Shown piece after piece: positions 50,173 to 59,464 of a stretch of 64,000 nucleotides of DNA. The DNA comes from Pseudoalteromonas flavipulchra NCIMB 2033 = ATCC BAA-314 (GTDB lineage: Bacteria; Pseudomonadota; Gammaproteobacteria; Enterobacterales; Alteromonadaceae): contig JWIH01000025.1 of assembly GCA_000814665.1 (NCBI GenBank), positions 186,001 through 250,000 on the forward strand. Reading direction: 5' to 3'. A model generated the notes under the pieces. The model saw only the letters and a list, made by a program, of their open reading frames with translations. It ran no database searches and had not been told where the DNA came from. Numbering within the stretch: the first letter of the stretch is position 1; every line of letters starts with the position of its first letter. The position numbers and the translations under genes were made by a program.

Positions 50173-51831
50173 ATGAATATCTTGGTAGTCGACGATCAGG
50201 TATTAAACTGTAAGCTGCTTAAGGCAATGCTTGAGCAACAATTTTATACCGTTTTTTGTGCGCACAATGGTCGTGATGCATTAAAAATTCTCGAAAGTCA
50301 GGACATCGACATCGTGCTGCTAGACGTTGTCATGCCCGTAATGGATGGCTTTGAGGCTGCCCCCAAAATAAAGCAATATGCGGGTGAGGTATATCTCCCC
50401 ATCATCTTTATCACCGCACTTGAAGATCAAAGTAGCTTTGAAAAATGTCTCGCTGTTGGAGGTGATGACTTTATTCATAAGCCGTTTGATAAAGTCATTT
50501 TATCAGCCAAAATCAAAGCGCATGCGAGGACACGTAGGCTCAGTCAACAAAGCAACGAACAGCGTCGGCAACTGGAATATCACTATAACCAGATAGAGCG
50601 AGAGCACGAGATTGTTGAGCACATTTTTAGTAATGCGCTTGCACAACAATCTGAATATCCTGAGATTTGTGAATACCACTTGTCACCCGCGTCAATGTTT
50701 AATGGCGATATGTTTTTAATGGCCAAGAGCCCAATGGGTGGCTTTTATTGTTTACTGGGTGATTTTACTGGTCATGGTTTAGCAGCTGCGGTCGGCGCGC
50801 TTCCCGCATCGCGCATTTTCTACACTATGGTGCAAAAGGGGATGGCGGTTGGTGATATAGCCGTTGAGCTCAATACCGCCCTTAATGAGTTATTACCCGG
50901 CCACATGTTTTGCGCAGCAGCTATCATTGAATTGAGCAGCTCAGGGAAAAGTGTTTCTGCTTGGCTTGGTGGTTTGCCAGATTTATATCTGATTGACCAA
51001 AATGGTAGCCTTATTAAAACCATTGAGAGCCAACATATGGCACTCGGCATTCTAGAAGTCGATGAGTTTGAACGTAACCTGCTGCATTTTGAAGTTAGCC
51101 CCGACCAACGCCTCGTAATGGCGACAGACGGTATCATTGAGTCTGAGTCTGAGCGGGGGGAAATGTATGGCGAACGACGGTTAAAGCGCTTGCTGGCGAG
51201 CCGGCAGCATATTTCCACGGATCAAATTATCTCTGAAGTTCGCGAGTTTTCTGGCAATACGGAGCAACAAGATGACTTAAGCATCGCGATTATTAATTGC
51301 GTTGCCAGCGAGTCAATTGTTTCTGCGCCTAACCATTATTCAAGTTTGCCGTTTAATATTTCGCTATCTTTAGATGCCAAGCAGATGAAAACGACAGATC
51401 CGGTACTTGAGCTGGTGGATTTGCTTAGTGAAGTTGACGGTATTTCGGCACATCGCTCTAACATCTTCTTACTACTCTCAGAGGCCTACAATAATTCTTT
51501 AGATCACGGTGTGCTGGGGTTAGATTCTGAGATTAAAAACAAAGAAGATGGCTTTTTTGAGTTCTATAGTCTGCGAGAGAGTGTTTTGAAGGAGCTAAAA
51601 GAAGCGCTCATTATTATTTCTGTGCGCTACAGCCCTGAAGAGCTAAAGTTATACTTCAACATTTGTGATTCAGGTAATGGTTTTGAATCAAGCGAACGCA
51701 ATAAAGCGCAGCAAGAGCATAGCCACGGAAGAGGTGTTAGCTTACTTAACGAGATTGCCCAAAGCGTTAGCTACAACAGTGCTGGAAATGAAGTAGAAAT
51801 GATTTATTCACTCACCTCTAAATCGGTCTAA
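50173..51831 (+). CDS. REC - PP2C phosphatase - HATPase response regulator (HsbR-like)
   Basis: The 552-residue protein has a receiver domain (1-120) with Asp51 in 'LLDVVMPVMDG', a linker coiled coil (about 120-150), a SpoIIE-type PP2C domain (about 160-380; 'LLGDFTGHGLAAAVGALPA', 'MATDGIIES', 'QDDLSIAII') and a C-terminal GHKL ATPase/anti-sigma kinase ('LLLSEAYNNSLDHGV', 'DSGNGFE', 'HGRGVSLLNEI'). It can both dephosphorylate and phosphorylate the upstream STAS protein, controlled by its receiver. Confidence 0.92.
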   Translation: MNILVVDDQVLNCKLLKAMLEQQFYTVFCAHNGRDALKILESQDIDIVLLDVVMPVMDGFEAAPKIKQYAGEVYLPIIFITALEDQSSFEKCLAVGGDDFIHKPFDKVILSAKIKAHARTRRLSQQSNEQRRQLEYHYNQIEREHEIVEHIFSNALAQQSEYPEICEYHLSPASMFNGDMFLMAKSPMGGFYCLLGDFTGHGLAAAVGALPASRIFYTMVQKGMAVGDIAVELNTALNELLPGHMFCAAAIIELSSSGKSVSAWLGGLPDLYLIDQNGSLIKTIESQHMALGILEVDEFERNLLHFEVSPDQRLVMATDGIIESESERGEMYGERRLKRLLASRQHISTDQIISEVREFSGNTEQQDDLSIAIINCVASESIVSAPNHYSSLPFNISLSLDAKQMKTTDPVLELVDLLSEVDGISAHRSNIFLLLSEAYNNSLDHGVLGLDSEIKNKEDGFFEFYSLRESVLKELKEALIIISVRYSPEELKLYFNICDSGNGFESSERNKAQQEHSHGRGVSLLNEIAQSVSYNSAGNEVEMIYSLTSKSV

Positions 51832-51959
51832 ATTCCACTCAAGTGTATGTCACCTCAGCTTTAGATTCAGTGTCTACTGGTATTGCTTTATGTACCTGTT
51901 TTTTAGTGTTGGCAAGGTTTAGAGAGCATGGTAAAGTTGCATTAACTTTAGATGTTTAG

Positions 51960-52625
51960 ATGGCTAAAATGTCAGATTATATTTCATTGAGCGGATTATC
52001 TATCTCCCGCGAGTTGCTTTTGCTGCAATTAGAAAAACTAGATGCTTATATTGAGAAAAATTCAAGCCCTGCTGTGTGGTCATATCAGATCCCTGAGCTT
52101 GGGGAAGGAGGCGCTTGTAGCTTGTTTGGGCACCTTCAGGAAGCGCCTTTTTTATTGAGTGACTACGTTGAAAAGAACATTGTGAATGAGCAATCGCTTG
52201 TCAAACTGCAAACGATAGTGTCAGCAGTAGTTGAATTTACAGCTGTTGATTGGTTTGGCATATACCAAGCAAGAGCGACAAATGAAGGGAAACAACTTCT
52301 CAAATTAGCGTACTCTGGCGCGCCGAGTAGACCGCTATTCCCAATAACGGAGGCTTTTGCCGCTACGTCAAATAATATTCAAACGGTATTAAGTGCTAAA
52401 GCTCGAGTGATTAATGACATCCCTCAATATGTCGCCAGTGGTGGGGAGTACTACACTTGCGATCCAAAGGTGAAAGCAGAAACCTGTATGCCATTATTCG
52501 ATGATGCTCAAAATTGTATTGGAATTATTGATGCAGAAGCGTTTTCTGAGTCATTTTTCAACGAAGAAATTTTAGCATTGCTTGCAGCGGCATGTACGAG
52601 AATTCCTGACTATTTACCCGAATAA
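51960..52625 (+). CDS. GAF-domain protein
   Basis: The 221-residue protein (start ATG 51960, or 51969) is a single GAF domain with 'VSAVVEFTAVDWFGIYQA', 'ARVINDIPQY', and 'CDPKVKAETCMPLFDDAQNCIGIIDAEAF'. The cysteine/acid pattern recalls free methionine-R-sulfoxide reductases but the triad is not certain. It follows the HsbR-like gene by 128 bp, so it may report a signal to that pathway. Confidence 0.75.
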   Translation: MAKMSDYISLSGLSISRELLLLQLEKLDAYIEKNSSPAVWSYQIPELGEGGACSLFGHLQEAPFLLSDYVEKNIVNEQSLVKLQTIVSAVVEFTAVDWFGIYQARATNEGKQLLKLAYSGAPSRPLFPITEAFAATSNNIQTVLSAKARVINDIPQYVASGGEYYTCDPKVKAETCMPLFDDAQNCIGIIDAEAFSESFFNEEILALLAAACTRIPDYLPE

Positions 52626-52643
52626 TTATCGGAATAGTCCGGC

Positions 52644-52681
52644 TGTAAACTTGACGCCTTTGTGGTGCTGCCAAGTTTACA
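52644..52681. promoter_or_regulatory. 10-bp inverted repeat upstream of the aminotransferase
   Basis: TGTAAACTTG / CAAGTTTACA, 18 nt apart. It contains TyrR-like half sites TGTAAA and TTTACA but with a 26-bp gap rather than 6, so either a terminator stem for the GAF gene or a pair of half operators. Confidence 0.5.
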
Positions 52682-52706
52682 AAAATGAATAAAATTCTAG
52701 ATAAAT

Positions 52707-52740
52707 ATGGTAACTGAGATGCAAGTCTCTATGTTACCAT
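52707..52740. promoter_or_regulatory. Second inverted repeat upstream of the aminotransferase
   Basis: ATGGTAAC...GAGA / TCTC...GTTACCAT, a two-part palindrome of 34 bp about 65 bp before the start codon. Candidate operator or leader hairpin. Confidence 0.45.
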
Positions 52741-52805
52741 CAAGTCTACTGGAATCGGGCGTCAGCCGCTCGAGTTTGCATTAATTAAAATAAAAGAGAT
52801 AAGCC

Positions 52806-53996
52806 ATGTTCTCAGAGCTAAAACCACTTCCAACAGATCCTATTTTAGGCCTGATGGCCGCTTATAAACAGGACACTAACCCAAACAAAATTGACCTTGG
52901 TGTAGGTGTTTATAAGGACGAGCAGGGAAACACGCCGGTACTTAGAGCGGTTAAAAAAGCGGAAGCGTTTCGTTTAGAAAACGAAACGACAAAATCTTAT
53001 ATTGGTTTGGCTGGTAACTTAGACTTCTGTCAAAAGATGGAAACACTGTTACTTGGAGAGCATAGTACATTATTGGCAAATCGCGTACGTACGGCGCAAG
53101 CACCTGGTGGTACTGGCGCATTACGTGTTGCTGCCGAATTTATTAAACGTTGCAACACCAATGCAACTGTTTGGGTTACGACTCCAACTTGGGCAAACCA
53201 CATCAGCCTATTTGAAGCAGCTGGTCTAACAGTTAAAGAGTATCCTTACTACGACTACGAAAACAAAGGGTTGTTGTTTGATGAGATGATCAATGCGCTG
53301 AAGCAAGTACCTAAAGGTGATGTAGTACTACTTCATGCATGTTGTCATAACCCAAGTGGTATGGACTTAAATCAAGCGCAATGGAAAGTGGTTGCTGAAC
53401 TTGCGAAAGAGCAAGGCTTTACGCCATTAATTGATATTGCATACCAAGGTTTTGGTACCAGCCTTGAAGAGGATGCACAAGGCCTTAGAACGGTTGCGGA
53501 TACAGTTGATGAAATTATCATCTGTTCATCTTGCTCTAAAAACTTTGGTTTATACCGCGAGCGTATCGGTGCGTGTTCAATCATTGCAAAAGACAGTGCA
53601 ACTGCTGATGTTTCAAACTCAGTATTACTTAGCGTTGTTCGTAGTATCTATTCAATGCCACCAGCACACGGTGCTGATATTGTAAATACCATTCTAAGCA
53701 GTACTGAACTTACGCAAATGTGGTACGACGAACTTGACGAAATGCGCGGTCGTATCAATGGTCTACGTACGTTGATCAAAGAGAGCCTAGCTGCAAAAGG
53801 TGTTGAGCAAGACTTCTCGTTCATCGACCGTCAGCACGGTATGTTCTCTTTCTTAGGTATTAATAAAGAGCAAATTGACAGACTACGCACTGAATATGCT
53901 ATCTATATGGTAGGCTCTAGCCGCGTTAACGTAGCTGGCGTAAGCAAAGACAATATTGACTACTTTGCTGACGCAGTGGCAAGCGTGATTAAATAA
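52806..53996 (+). CDS. Aromatic/aspartate aminotransferase (AspC/TyrB family)
   Basis: The 396-residue class I aminotransferase begins MFSELKPLPTDPILGLMAAYKQD, with 'SCSKNFGLYRERIGA' holding the PLP lysine, and 'HACCHNPSGMDL'. It exchanges amino groups between glutamate and oxaloacetate or aromatic keto acids. With tyrA and pheA in the window it can complete Tyr and Phe synthesis. Very regular codon use (strong-expression type). Confidence 0.93.
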   Translation: MFSELKPLPTDPILGLMAAYKQDTNPNKIDLGVGVYKDEQGNTPVLRAVKKAEAFRLENETTKSYIGLAGNLDFCQKMETLLLGEHSTLLANRVRTAQAPGGTGALRVAAEFIKRCNTNATVWVTTPTWANHISLFEAAGLTVKEYPYYDYENKGLLFDEMINALKQVPKGDVVLLHACCHNPSGMDLNQAQWKVVAELAKEQGFTPLIDIAYQGFGTSLEEDAQGLRTVADTVDEIIICSSCSKNFGLYRERIGACSIIAKDSATADVSNSVLLSVVRSIYSMPPAHGADIVNTILSSTELTQMWYDELDEMRGRINGLRTLIKESLAAKGVEQDFSFIDRQHGMFSFLGINKEQIDRLRTEYAIYMVGSSRVNVAGVSKDNIDYFADAVASVIK

Positions 53997-54017
53997 TACC
54001 ACGCTACACAGCACAAA

Positions 54018-54049
54018 ATAAAAAACCGCAGAACATGCGGTTTTTTATT
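54018..54049. terminator. Bidirectional terminator between the aminotransferase and yebG
   Basis: AAAAAACCGCA / TGCGGTTTTTT with a 5-nt loop and A- and T-runs on both sides, between convergent genes. Confidence 0.92.
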
Positions 54050-54090
54050 TTCAGCCTAAACCACCCACTGAAGTAAGTGGTTATTATCAT

Positions 54091-54405
54091 TTAGGCTTGC
54101 TTAATTTTGGTTACTTTATCTGGATCTGACGCTTTTTCGTTTTCAGATTTGTTTTTGGCATTGGCCTTTGGTGCTACTTTGCCACCTTTTAACACAGACA
54201 CAAAGTCATCTTTTTGTTTCGCAATTTCAAGCGCTAGGGATTCAACTTGTTGTTCACTCAGCGGCACGTCAACTTTCGTTAGCATGTCTTCCAATGCTTC
54301 AGCTACATCTAGCATCTTATCATAAGCATCAGCTTCTTTTTTAGACGTGAAAGTCATACGCTCGACTCCATTTCTTTCAACAACATATTTGATGATAACG
54401 GCCAT
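54091..54405 (-). CDS. yebG: SOS-inducible protein YebG
   Basis: The start is the ATG at 54405 (MAVIIKYVVERNGVERMTF); an in-frame start 18 bp upstream would reach into the LexA-box side. The 104-residue protein has the YebG signature 'TFTSKKEADAYDKMLDVAEALEDML' and a Lys-rich, low-complexity C-terminus. It is induced by DNA damage; role unknown. A perfect LexA box is centred about 26 bp upstream. Confidence 0.93.
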   Translation of the reverse strand: MAVIIKYVVERNGVERMTFTSKKEADAYDKMLDVAEALEDMLTKVDVPLSEQQVESLALEIAKQKDDFVSVLKGGKVAPKANAKNKSENEKASDPDKVTKIKQA

Positions 54406-54422
54406 GGTTATTCCCCTAGTCA

Positions 54423-54438
54423 CTGTTTTTTTATACAG
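54423..54438 (-). promoter_or_regulatory. LexA box of yebG
   Basis: CTGTTTTTTTATACAG matches CTGT-N8-ACAG perfectly. Confidence 0.92.
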
Positions 54439-54675
54439 TAAATCGATTCGAGTGATTAAGCAAGTTATTTTGAAAATTTTTCAAGTGCTGTTGAGTGAAG
54501 TAGAATTAATTAAATTCATTAAAAACAAAAGCTTAATGTTTATTTGGATTTTTGAAAGAATGAATGTTTTTTGACAAAGTCAATGTTCCAATCTTTATTT
54601 AAAAAGCTTCTGCAATCACTCACCGAGGTGAATGCAGTAAGCTTTGGATACTTTTTACGCACAAGGAGTGTATAT

Positions 54676-54984
54676 ATGTTCAATAAACCCACCATACTTT
54701 CTATTTTATTGGCGCTAGGTTTAAGCTGTTCAAGCGTGCTCGCAAAACCTGCGGAGCAAGCAAAGTCAGTCTCTCAAACACAGCAGCAAAGTGTTGTACT
54801 CGATATTAATTCCGCTGACGCTTCGGCGCTTTCAAGTTTACCAGGGATTGGTATTCGTAAAGCTGAAGCCATCGTAGAGTACCGTAAGAAAATGGGGCGC
54901 TTTAAAACAACAACGGAGTTGCTGGAAGTAAAAGGAATTGGGAAAGGAATATTGGCAAAACTGGAGGGGAAAATTAGAGTCTAG
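54676..54984 (+). CDS. ComEA family helix-hairpin-helix protein
   Basis: The start is the ATG at 54676 with AAGGAG 7 nt upstream; the longer open frame from 54571 lacks support. The 102-residue protein has a signal peptide (LALGLSCSSVLA) and a ComEA-type double HhH domain ('DINSADASALSSLPGIGIRKAEAIVEYRKKMGRFKTTTELLEVKGIGKGILAKL'). In competent bacteria such proteins pull DNA across the outer membrane in the periplasm. Monocistronic, hairpin after the stop. Confidence 0.93.
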   Translation: MFNKPTILSILLALGLSCSSVLAKPAEQAKSVSQTQQQSVVLDINSADASALSSLPGIGIRKAEAIVEYRKKMGRFKTTTELLEVKGIGKGILAKLEGKIRV

Positions 54985-54994
54985 TCGTAGTTAT

Positions 54995-55022
54995 TGTGTG
55001 CGAGCTTAGCTGCTCGCACACA
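54995..55022. terminator. Hairpin between comEA and the small membrane protein gene
   Basis: TGTGTGCGAG / CTCGCACACA, 10-bp perfect stem with an 8-nt loop, between convergent genes. No T-run. Confidence 0.6.
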
Positions 55023-55035
55023 GGTAAATTGAAGA

Positions 55036-55341
55036 TTAGGGCTTATTCGAGGCGTTAAACTCAGCGATTGCCTGAGCTAATTTGGGTTTGCCAAACTGTA
55101 TTTCCAGTGGTGTGGTCAGTAGCGGATAAATTAATCCTGCTACCAATAAGACAGGTAATAACAACCAGCCTTCAAATACGACCAATGAGGCAAAAAACGG
55201 TGTGAGCAGTAGCAACTTGGCTATTCTTAACACAGCCTTTGTTTTTGCATCAAGGTGGCTAAGTGCAAGATGCAAAATCATCTGCTTGTCACGTAATTTA
55301 AACGCTCTCAGTTGCTCAATTTGGCTTAACCTAAAATGCAT
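55036..55341 (-). CDS. Small membrane protein, unknown function
   Basis: The 101-residue protein has a charged N-terminal region (MHFRLSQIEQLRAFKLRDKQMILHLALSHLDAK) and two adjacent hydrophobic segments (about 45-75), then a short hydrophilic tail. It looks like an Alteromonadales-specific family I cannot name with certainty. Starts 12 bp after dsbB on the same strand, so the two are probably cotranscribed; a role in disulfide bond formation is not implied by sequence. Confidence 0.7.
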   Translation of the reverse strand: MHFRLSQIEQLRAFKLRDKQMILHLALSHLDAKTKAVLRIAKLLLLTPFFASLVVFEGWLLLPVLLVAGLIYPLLTTPLEIQFGKPKLAQAIAEFNASNKP

Positions 55342-55353
55342 GAATGTGATATC

Positions 55354-55863
55354 TCAACTTCTTTTGGTAACGTGGAAAAATAAGAAAAGAATAAATGCAA
55401 CGCTATAAAATGCAAAGATAATTTCCATCCATCCAGGCATAGATAATCCTGCAAAAGACCAATCTATGTTGCCGCAGTCACCCGTCGCAGCAAAAAAGCT
55501 TGGTAGCCATTCATGAAGCGGCATAAACGCAGGAAAGTTTGGTACAAAGTCACAGGTAAAAGCAAATGGATCCGTTGTGGTTTGCATGCTGATATGTTCA
55601 CGGGCGATAAAATAACCCCAAATGCTGCCTACGCCCCACGAAACAAATGCCAGACTACGCAGTGCGAAAGAGCGAGGAGAAATCATACCGATTAAACCAG
55701 CTGCTAATAACCCCAACATAGCAAAACGCTGATAGATGCACATAATACAGGGCTCTAAACCCATACCGTATTGGAAATACAGTGCAACGGCTTCAAAAAT
55801 AGCAGCGGATAGTGCTAGCAATCCCCAAGATTGCCTAGAGAGATGAAAAGATGAAATCTTCAT
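55354..55863 (-). CDS. dsbB: Disulfide bond formation protein DsbB
   Basis: The 169-residue protein has four membrane helices and both cysteine pairs: Cys39-Cys42 (EPCIMC) and Cys104/Cys130 in the second periplasmic loop, the normal DsbB arrangement. It reoxidises DsbA and passes electrons to quinones. First gene of a two-gene unit. Confidence 0.96.
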   Translation of the reverse strand: MKISSFHLSRQSWGLLALSAAIFEAVALYFQYGMGLEPCIMCIYQRFAMLGLLAAGLIGMISPRSFALRSLAFVSWGVGSIWGYFIAREHISMQTTTDPFAFTCDFVPNFPAFMPLHEWLPSFFAATGDCGNIDWSFAGLSMPGWMEIIFAFYSVAFILFLFFHVTKRS

Positions 55864-55987
55864 TATAGAGAAACCCTTTTTGTTTTATTATGCTTTATCT
55901 GGCCGCGTTAGAGCAACCTTACTTCGCAGTGTGTGCTATCTTTGCGACGATTTTTCGACTCTTGTTACCTGCAGAAGTTCGAAAATA

Positions 55988-56010
55988 TCAAAATAGACCA
56001 CTTGATTAAG
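55988..56010 (+). repeat. 23-bp remnant of the dispersed inverted-repeat element
   Basis: Matches 11700-11722 with one difference ('aaaatagaccacttgattaag'). It lies in the gap between dsbB and the amidohydrolase. Confidence 0.75.
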
Positions 56011-56061
56011 TCAATAGAGGTGAGACCGACATTATCAGTATTTCTATTCTGACGTATTTAC

Positions 56062-57561
56062 TCATTCACTTTTCTCGAGGGCATCGATATGAAAAGTAGC
56101 ACGCTCAATGGCGGAGCCATGTAAGATAACGTATTCAATATCGTTGTAAGCCGCGACTGACTGCAAAGGGTTATTATTTAAAAGTAATAGATTTGCTACT
56201 TTCCCAGCAGCGATACTGCCGTACTGGTTGTCTATTGCAAATGCTTTCGCATTATTAATGGTAGCAGCAGATAGCAAGCTAACGAGGCCTACTCCGGCTT
56301 GATCCATCATCGTTAACTCTTGATAAGTCGATAAGCCAGGTTGCGAGACATAAGTTGGTGCGGGTGGCGTATCTGAGCCAAGCAGCAAGGTTGCGCCATT
56401 TTTATATAGATAATTTAGTGCTCGTTGCCCTTGAGAGAAAACTTGCTCAAGTTTAGCCACCTTTTGTTGATTACTTATTTCACCCCAGCCTTGCCCCATT
56501 TCTCGAGAAAACCAGCGACCAGGTTCACTTTGATACCAAGCAATTTGAGACGGAGGCAATACGGTACGATATTCAGACGAGAAGGTGAAAGTGTTGTCAG
56601 TCACTTTCGCCAGAGCATTCATCACATTTAATGTGGCTTGATAGGCGATGTCTTTTTCGATGATGGTATCCAGCACAGCTTTTACATTGGTTGGCAGTTC
56701 GCTTTCGCTAGGGGCTGTATTTGGCGCTAACCAGTTCCAAAGTCCATGCGCCATAACGTTGATATTGGCATCTACAGCAAGTTGTTGCATATCAATGGCA
56801 TTCGCATGTGCCATTACGGGTAACTTCAATGAGTTTGCGGACTCGACTAATTGTTTGGCAGTTTCTTGGTTAATAAGCGGTATAGCACTGTTTTCTCCGA
56901 AGCCATCTTCAAAGTACAGTTTGGCACAAGTTGCACCGTCAGATTTCATTCGCGTTAAGGGTTGATCTCCTTGGTGAGCATGTGCTTGAGATGTCGTTAG
57001 CTCATGAGCAGGATCGCCGTGTTGCGCAGCAAAGTAGGGTTTATGTTGATGTAGCTTTGAGTAACTAAGGCCTTCAGCGTTGTACCCTTGGTAAACCGGC
57101 ATTGCGCCACAAAAGTAGGCGTCGGGTGCGGGGCCATTTGCTGTAAATTCGGTCATGCCGGTTGCAGTGTTTGACGGGTCAATAACTTGCGTGACGCCAT
57201 AGTAAAGATAATTAGCGCCTTGCCGTTGTAAAAATGCTGCCTGCATTTGGCGAGCTCTAGGAGAAGTGTTAAGCAATCCCGGCATTGTTTTTAGGTGGAC
57301 ATGGCTATCGGTTAACCCTGGTATGAGGTATTGACCATGAGCATCAATGACCTGTGCTGCATCCGGTTTTTGACTTGAGTCAGAGACTTGTATAATTTTG
57401 CCATCTTGGATGGCGAGCCAATGATTGGAAATGATATTGACTTGGTGCTTATCAATAGGATTTAAAATGGTAGCATTGTCGATACGAAGGTCCACTGCTG
57501 CAAATAATGCATGAGAAGACAGGGCGCAACAGCCCGCAAATATTAATGTTTGTTTTTTCAT
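56062..57561 (-). CDS. Secreted amidohydrolase family protein
   Basis: The 499-residue protein has a signal peptide (ALSSHALFA) and the amidohydrolase TIM barrel: 'LIPGLTDSHVHLKTMPGLL' (HxH metal ligands), 'VMAHANAIDMQQLAVDANINVMAHGLWNW', 'LLLGSDTPPAP' (the catalytic Asp) and the C-terminal 'GSIAAGKVANLLLLNNNPLQ'. Substrate unknown; imidazolonepropionase/prolidase-like members are similar. Divergent from a ToxR/CadC-type regulator with 145 bp between. Confidence 0.85.
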   Translation of the reverse strand: MKKQTLIFAGCCALSSHALFAAVDLRIDNATILNPIDKHQVNIISNHWLAIQDGKIIQVSDSSQKPDAAQVIDAHGQYLIPGLTDSHVHLKTMPGLLNTSPRARQMQAAFLQRQGANYLYYGVTQVIDPSNTATGMTEFTANGPAPDAYFCGAMPVYQGYNAEGLSYSKLHQHKPYFAAQHGDPAHELTTSQAHAHQGDQPLTRMKSDGATCAKLYFEDGFGENSAIPLINQETAKQLVESANSLKLPVMAHANAIDMQQLAVDANINVMAHGLWNWLAPNTAPSESELPTNVKAVLDTIIEKDIAYQATLNVMNALAKVTDNTFTFSSEYRTVLPPSQIAWYQSEPGRWFSREMGQGWGEISNQQKVAKLEQVFSQGQRALNYLYKNGATLLLGSDTPPAPTYVSQPGLSTYQELTMMDQAGVGLVSLLSAATINNAKAFAIDNQYGSIAAGKVANLLLLNNNPLQSVAAYNDIEYVILHGSAIERATFHIDALEKSE

Positions 57562-57706
57562 AATGAAAACCAGTTAGTGTCGTATTAGATGCCTTCGAGC
57601 ATAACTTGAGAGGTACTTTGTGTTTTAATTTTCATATAAATTAACTCTGAAATTTTTCTTAATTTAATTAAAACTATAATAATCAATAATATAAGGTGTT
57701 CTTGGG

Positions 57707-59464
57707 TTGAAAAATTTGCTTTTGGGAAATTGGCTTGTTGTGCCTAGATTGAACCAGATTGTGGAGTATCCGACTGGCCATGAATATACCGTCACCCCGA
57801 AAGTGATGAAATTACTGTTGGTGCTGATCGATGCGAAACCTGAGCCTCTGAGTATTGATACCCTCGTCGAGTTAGTTTGGCACCCGAAGGTGGTGTCTGA
57901 CAATTCGGTCTATCAAGCTGTTGCGCAGTTAAGAAAGATTTTAAACACAGATCCGCAATACCAAGAATATATAGAAAGAATATCAGCTCAAGGCTACCGC
58001 ATTCATCCAAACATTGCGCTTAGAGAGCATAAAGTGGCTGTGATGCCAGTGAGCAAAAAGCGAATTTGGCTGCTTGGTGTCACCATTACGTTGCTCGCTC
58101 TAATCGCTTTTTTTGCTTTTTATATTCAAACTGATCAAAAGCACAAGACACAAAACAACCCATATTTTGATGAGATCACTCTTGCCACACACCTATCCCA
58201 AAGTACAGCAGTGGAAGAGTTAGCGCGAGCGAAAACGATTTATCAACAAGTGTTATCTAAACAAAGTGATAATGTCGAGGCACTCAGTGGCTTGTGCAAT
58301 GTCTTTATGGGGCTAAGTGTATATGGCGCGGTGTCAGAGTATGAATCGCTTGCTTTGTGTCGGCCATTGTTAGAAAAGGCACGGATCTTAGATGATACAA
58401 ATATTGAAGTGATAACCTCTCTTGCACGCTTTGCGGTGATGGAGAGTGAAATTGAGCAAGCACAGGATTATTTTAAGCGCGGATTTGAGCTCTCAACCAA
58501 GCATGCTCGCCTATGGCATTGGTATGGTCGATTTCTTCGGGACCAACACAAAATACCCGATGCAATTGCTGCGCATAAACAAGCGTATCAGTTAGCACCA
58601 AACGATGCGGTTATTATCCGAGGATTAGCCTATGCCTATTTGAATTTTAGAGAGTTAGTGCTCGCTCGAAAATATTTTGATCGTAGCGTTGCCGTTGCCC
58701 CCCACACCAAAAACAATCCGCTCTATGCGCTAGACTTTTATCCGCTTAACCAGAATAGGGCAAGCCAATATTTGCTGTGGTACCAAAACAATCACATCAG
58801 TCATAGTAAATTGTACCCCGCGCAGCAATTGAGCCACATATTAGTGTTATTGAGTTTAGGGCGAGCAGAAGAAGCTGGGAAGCAATATCAGCAAGCCGCC
58901 AATTTAGGTTCAATTTCTACAGCATTTAGACTCTATGTTGAAGCCGGGATCGCATGGCGACAAGGTGATGTAGAAAAAGCTGAAGGACTCTTAAAGCAGC
59001 GATACGAGCTAGACTCAAAGGGTAATCATTATGTGATGCCTTATATTCTTGCTTTACTTGCACAGCAGAGAATACAACCTGCGCTAACACTTTTTGAACA
59101 GCATTTTGCTGATATCGCGGCGCTTAAATTGCCAGAGGCAGGCAATGTAGGGCAATACCTTACTTATGCACTGATGCTGAAACGTACAGGTGAACAAAGC
59201 AAGCTCAAGCGAGTAACACAGTTGTTGGCACAATACCTTAATCAAGGAAATCAGCTAGATGCAGCTTTATCACCTTACTGGTTCGCACTTAACAATGAAG
59301 CAGCAGAAACACAACAAGCACTGGCGCAGCTGCTCAATACTGGCTGGTTACCCGACTACAATGATAGTTTTTTTGCTACGGATCTTTATCTCGCTTTGAC
59401 ATCAGACCACGAATTTAAACAAGCATGGCTGAATAAGCTTGAAAGCAGACAGAACGAGCTCTAA
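57707..59464 (+). CDS. CadC/ToxR-type winged-helix regulator with periplasmic TPR domain
   Basis: Start is TTG 57707 with AAGG 10 nt upstream. The 585-residue protein has an OmpR-type winged helix (about residues 15-105: 'LVELVWHPKVVSDNSVYQAVAQLRKIL...YIERISAQGYRI'), a single membrane helix (about 121-142), and a periplasmic TPR region (about 160-580). It is a one-component membrane transcription factor. Likely target: the divergent amidohydrolase gene. Ligand unknown. Confidence 0.88.
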   Translation: MKNLLLGNWLVVPRLNQIVEYPTGHEYTVTPKVMKLLLVLIDAKPEPLSIDTLVELVWHPKVVSDNSVYQAVAQLRKILNTDPQYQEYIERISAQGYRIHPNIALREHKVAVMPVSKKRIWLLGVTITLLALIAFFAFYIQTDQKHKTQNNPYFDEITLATHLSQSTAVEELARAKTIYQQVLSKQSDNVEALSGLCNVFMGLSVYGAVSEYESLALCRPLLEKARILDDTNIEVITSLARFAVMESEIEQAQDYFKRGFELSTKHARLWHWYGRFLRDQHKIPDAIAAHKQAYQLAPNDAVIIRGLAYAYLNFRELVLARKYFDRSVAVAPHTKNNPLYALDFYPLNQNRASQYLLWYQNNHISHSKLYPAQQLSHILVLLSLGRAEEAGKQYQQAANLGSISTAFRLYVEAGIAWRQGDVEKAEGLLKQRYELDSKGNHYVMPYILALLAQQRIQPALTLFEQHFADIAALKLPEAGNVGQYLTYALMLKRTGEQSKLKRVTQLLAQYLNQGNQLDAALSPYWFALNNEAAETQQALAQLLNTGWLPDYNDSFFATDLYLALTSDHEFKQAWLNKLESRQNEL

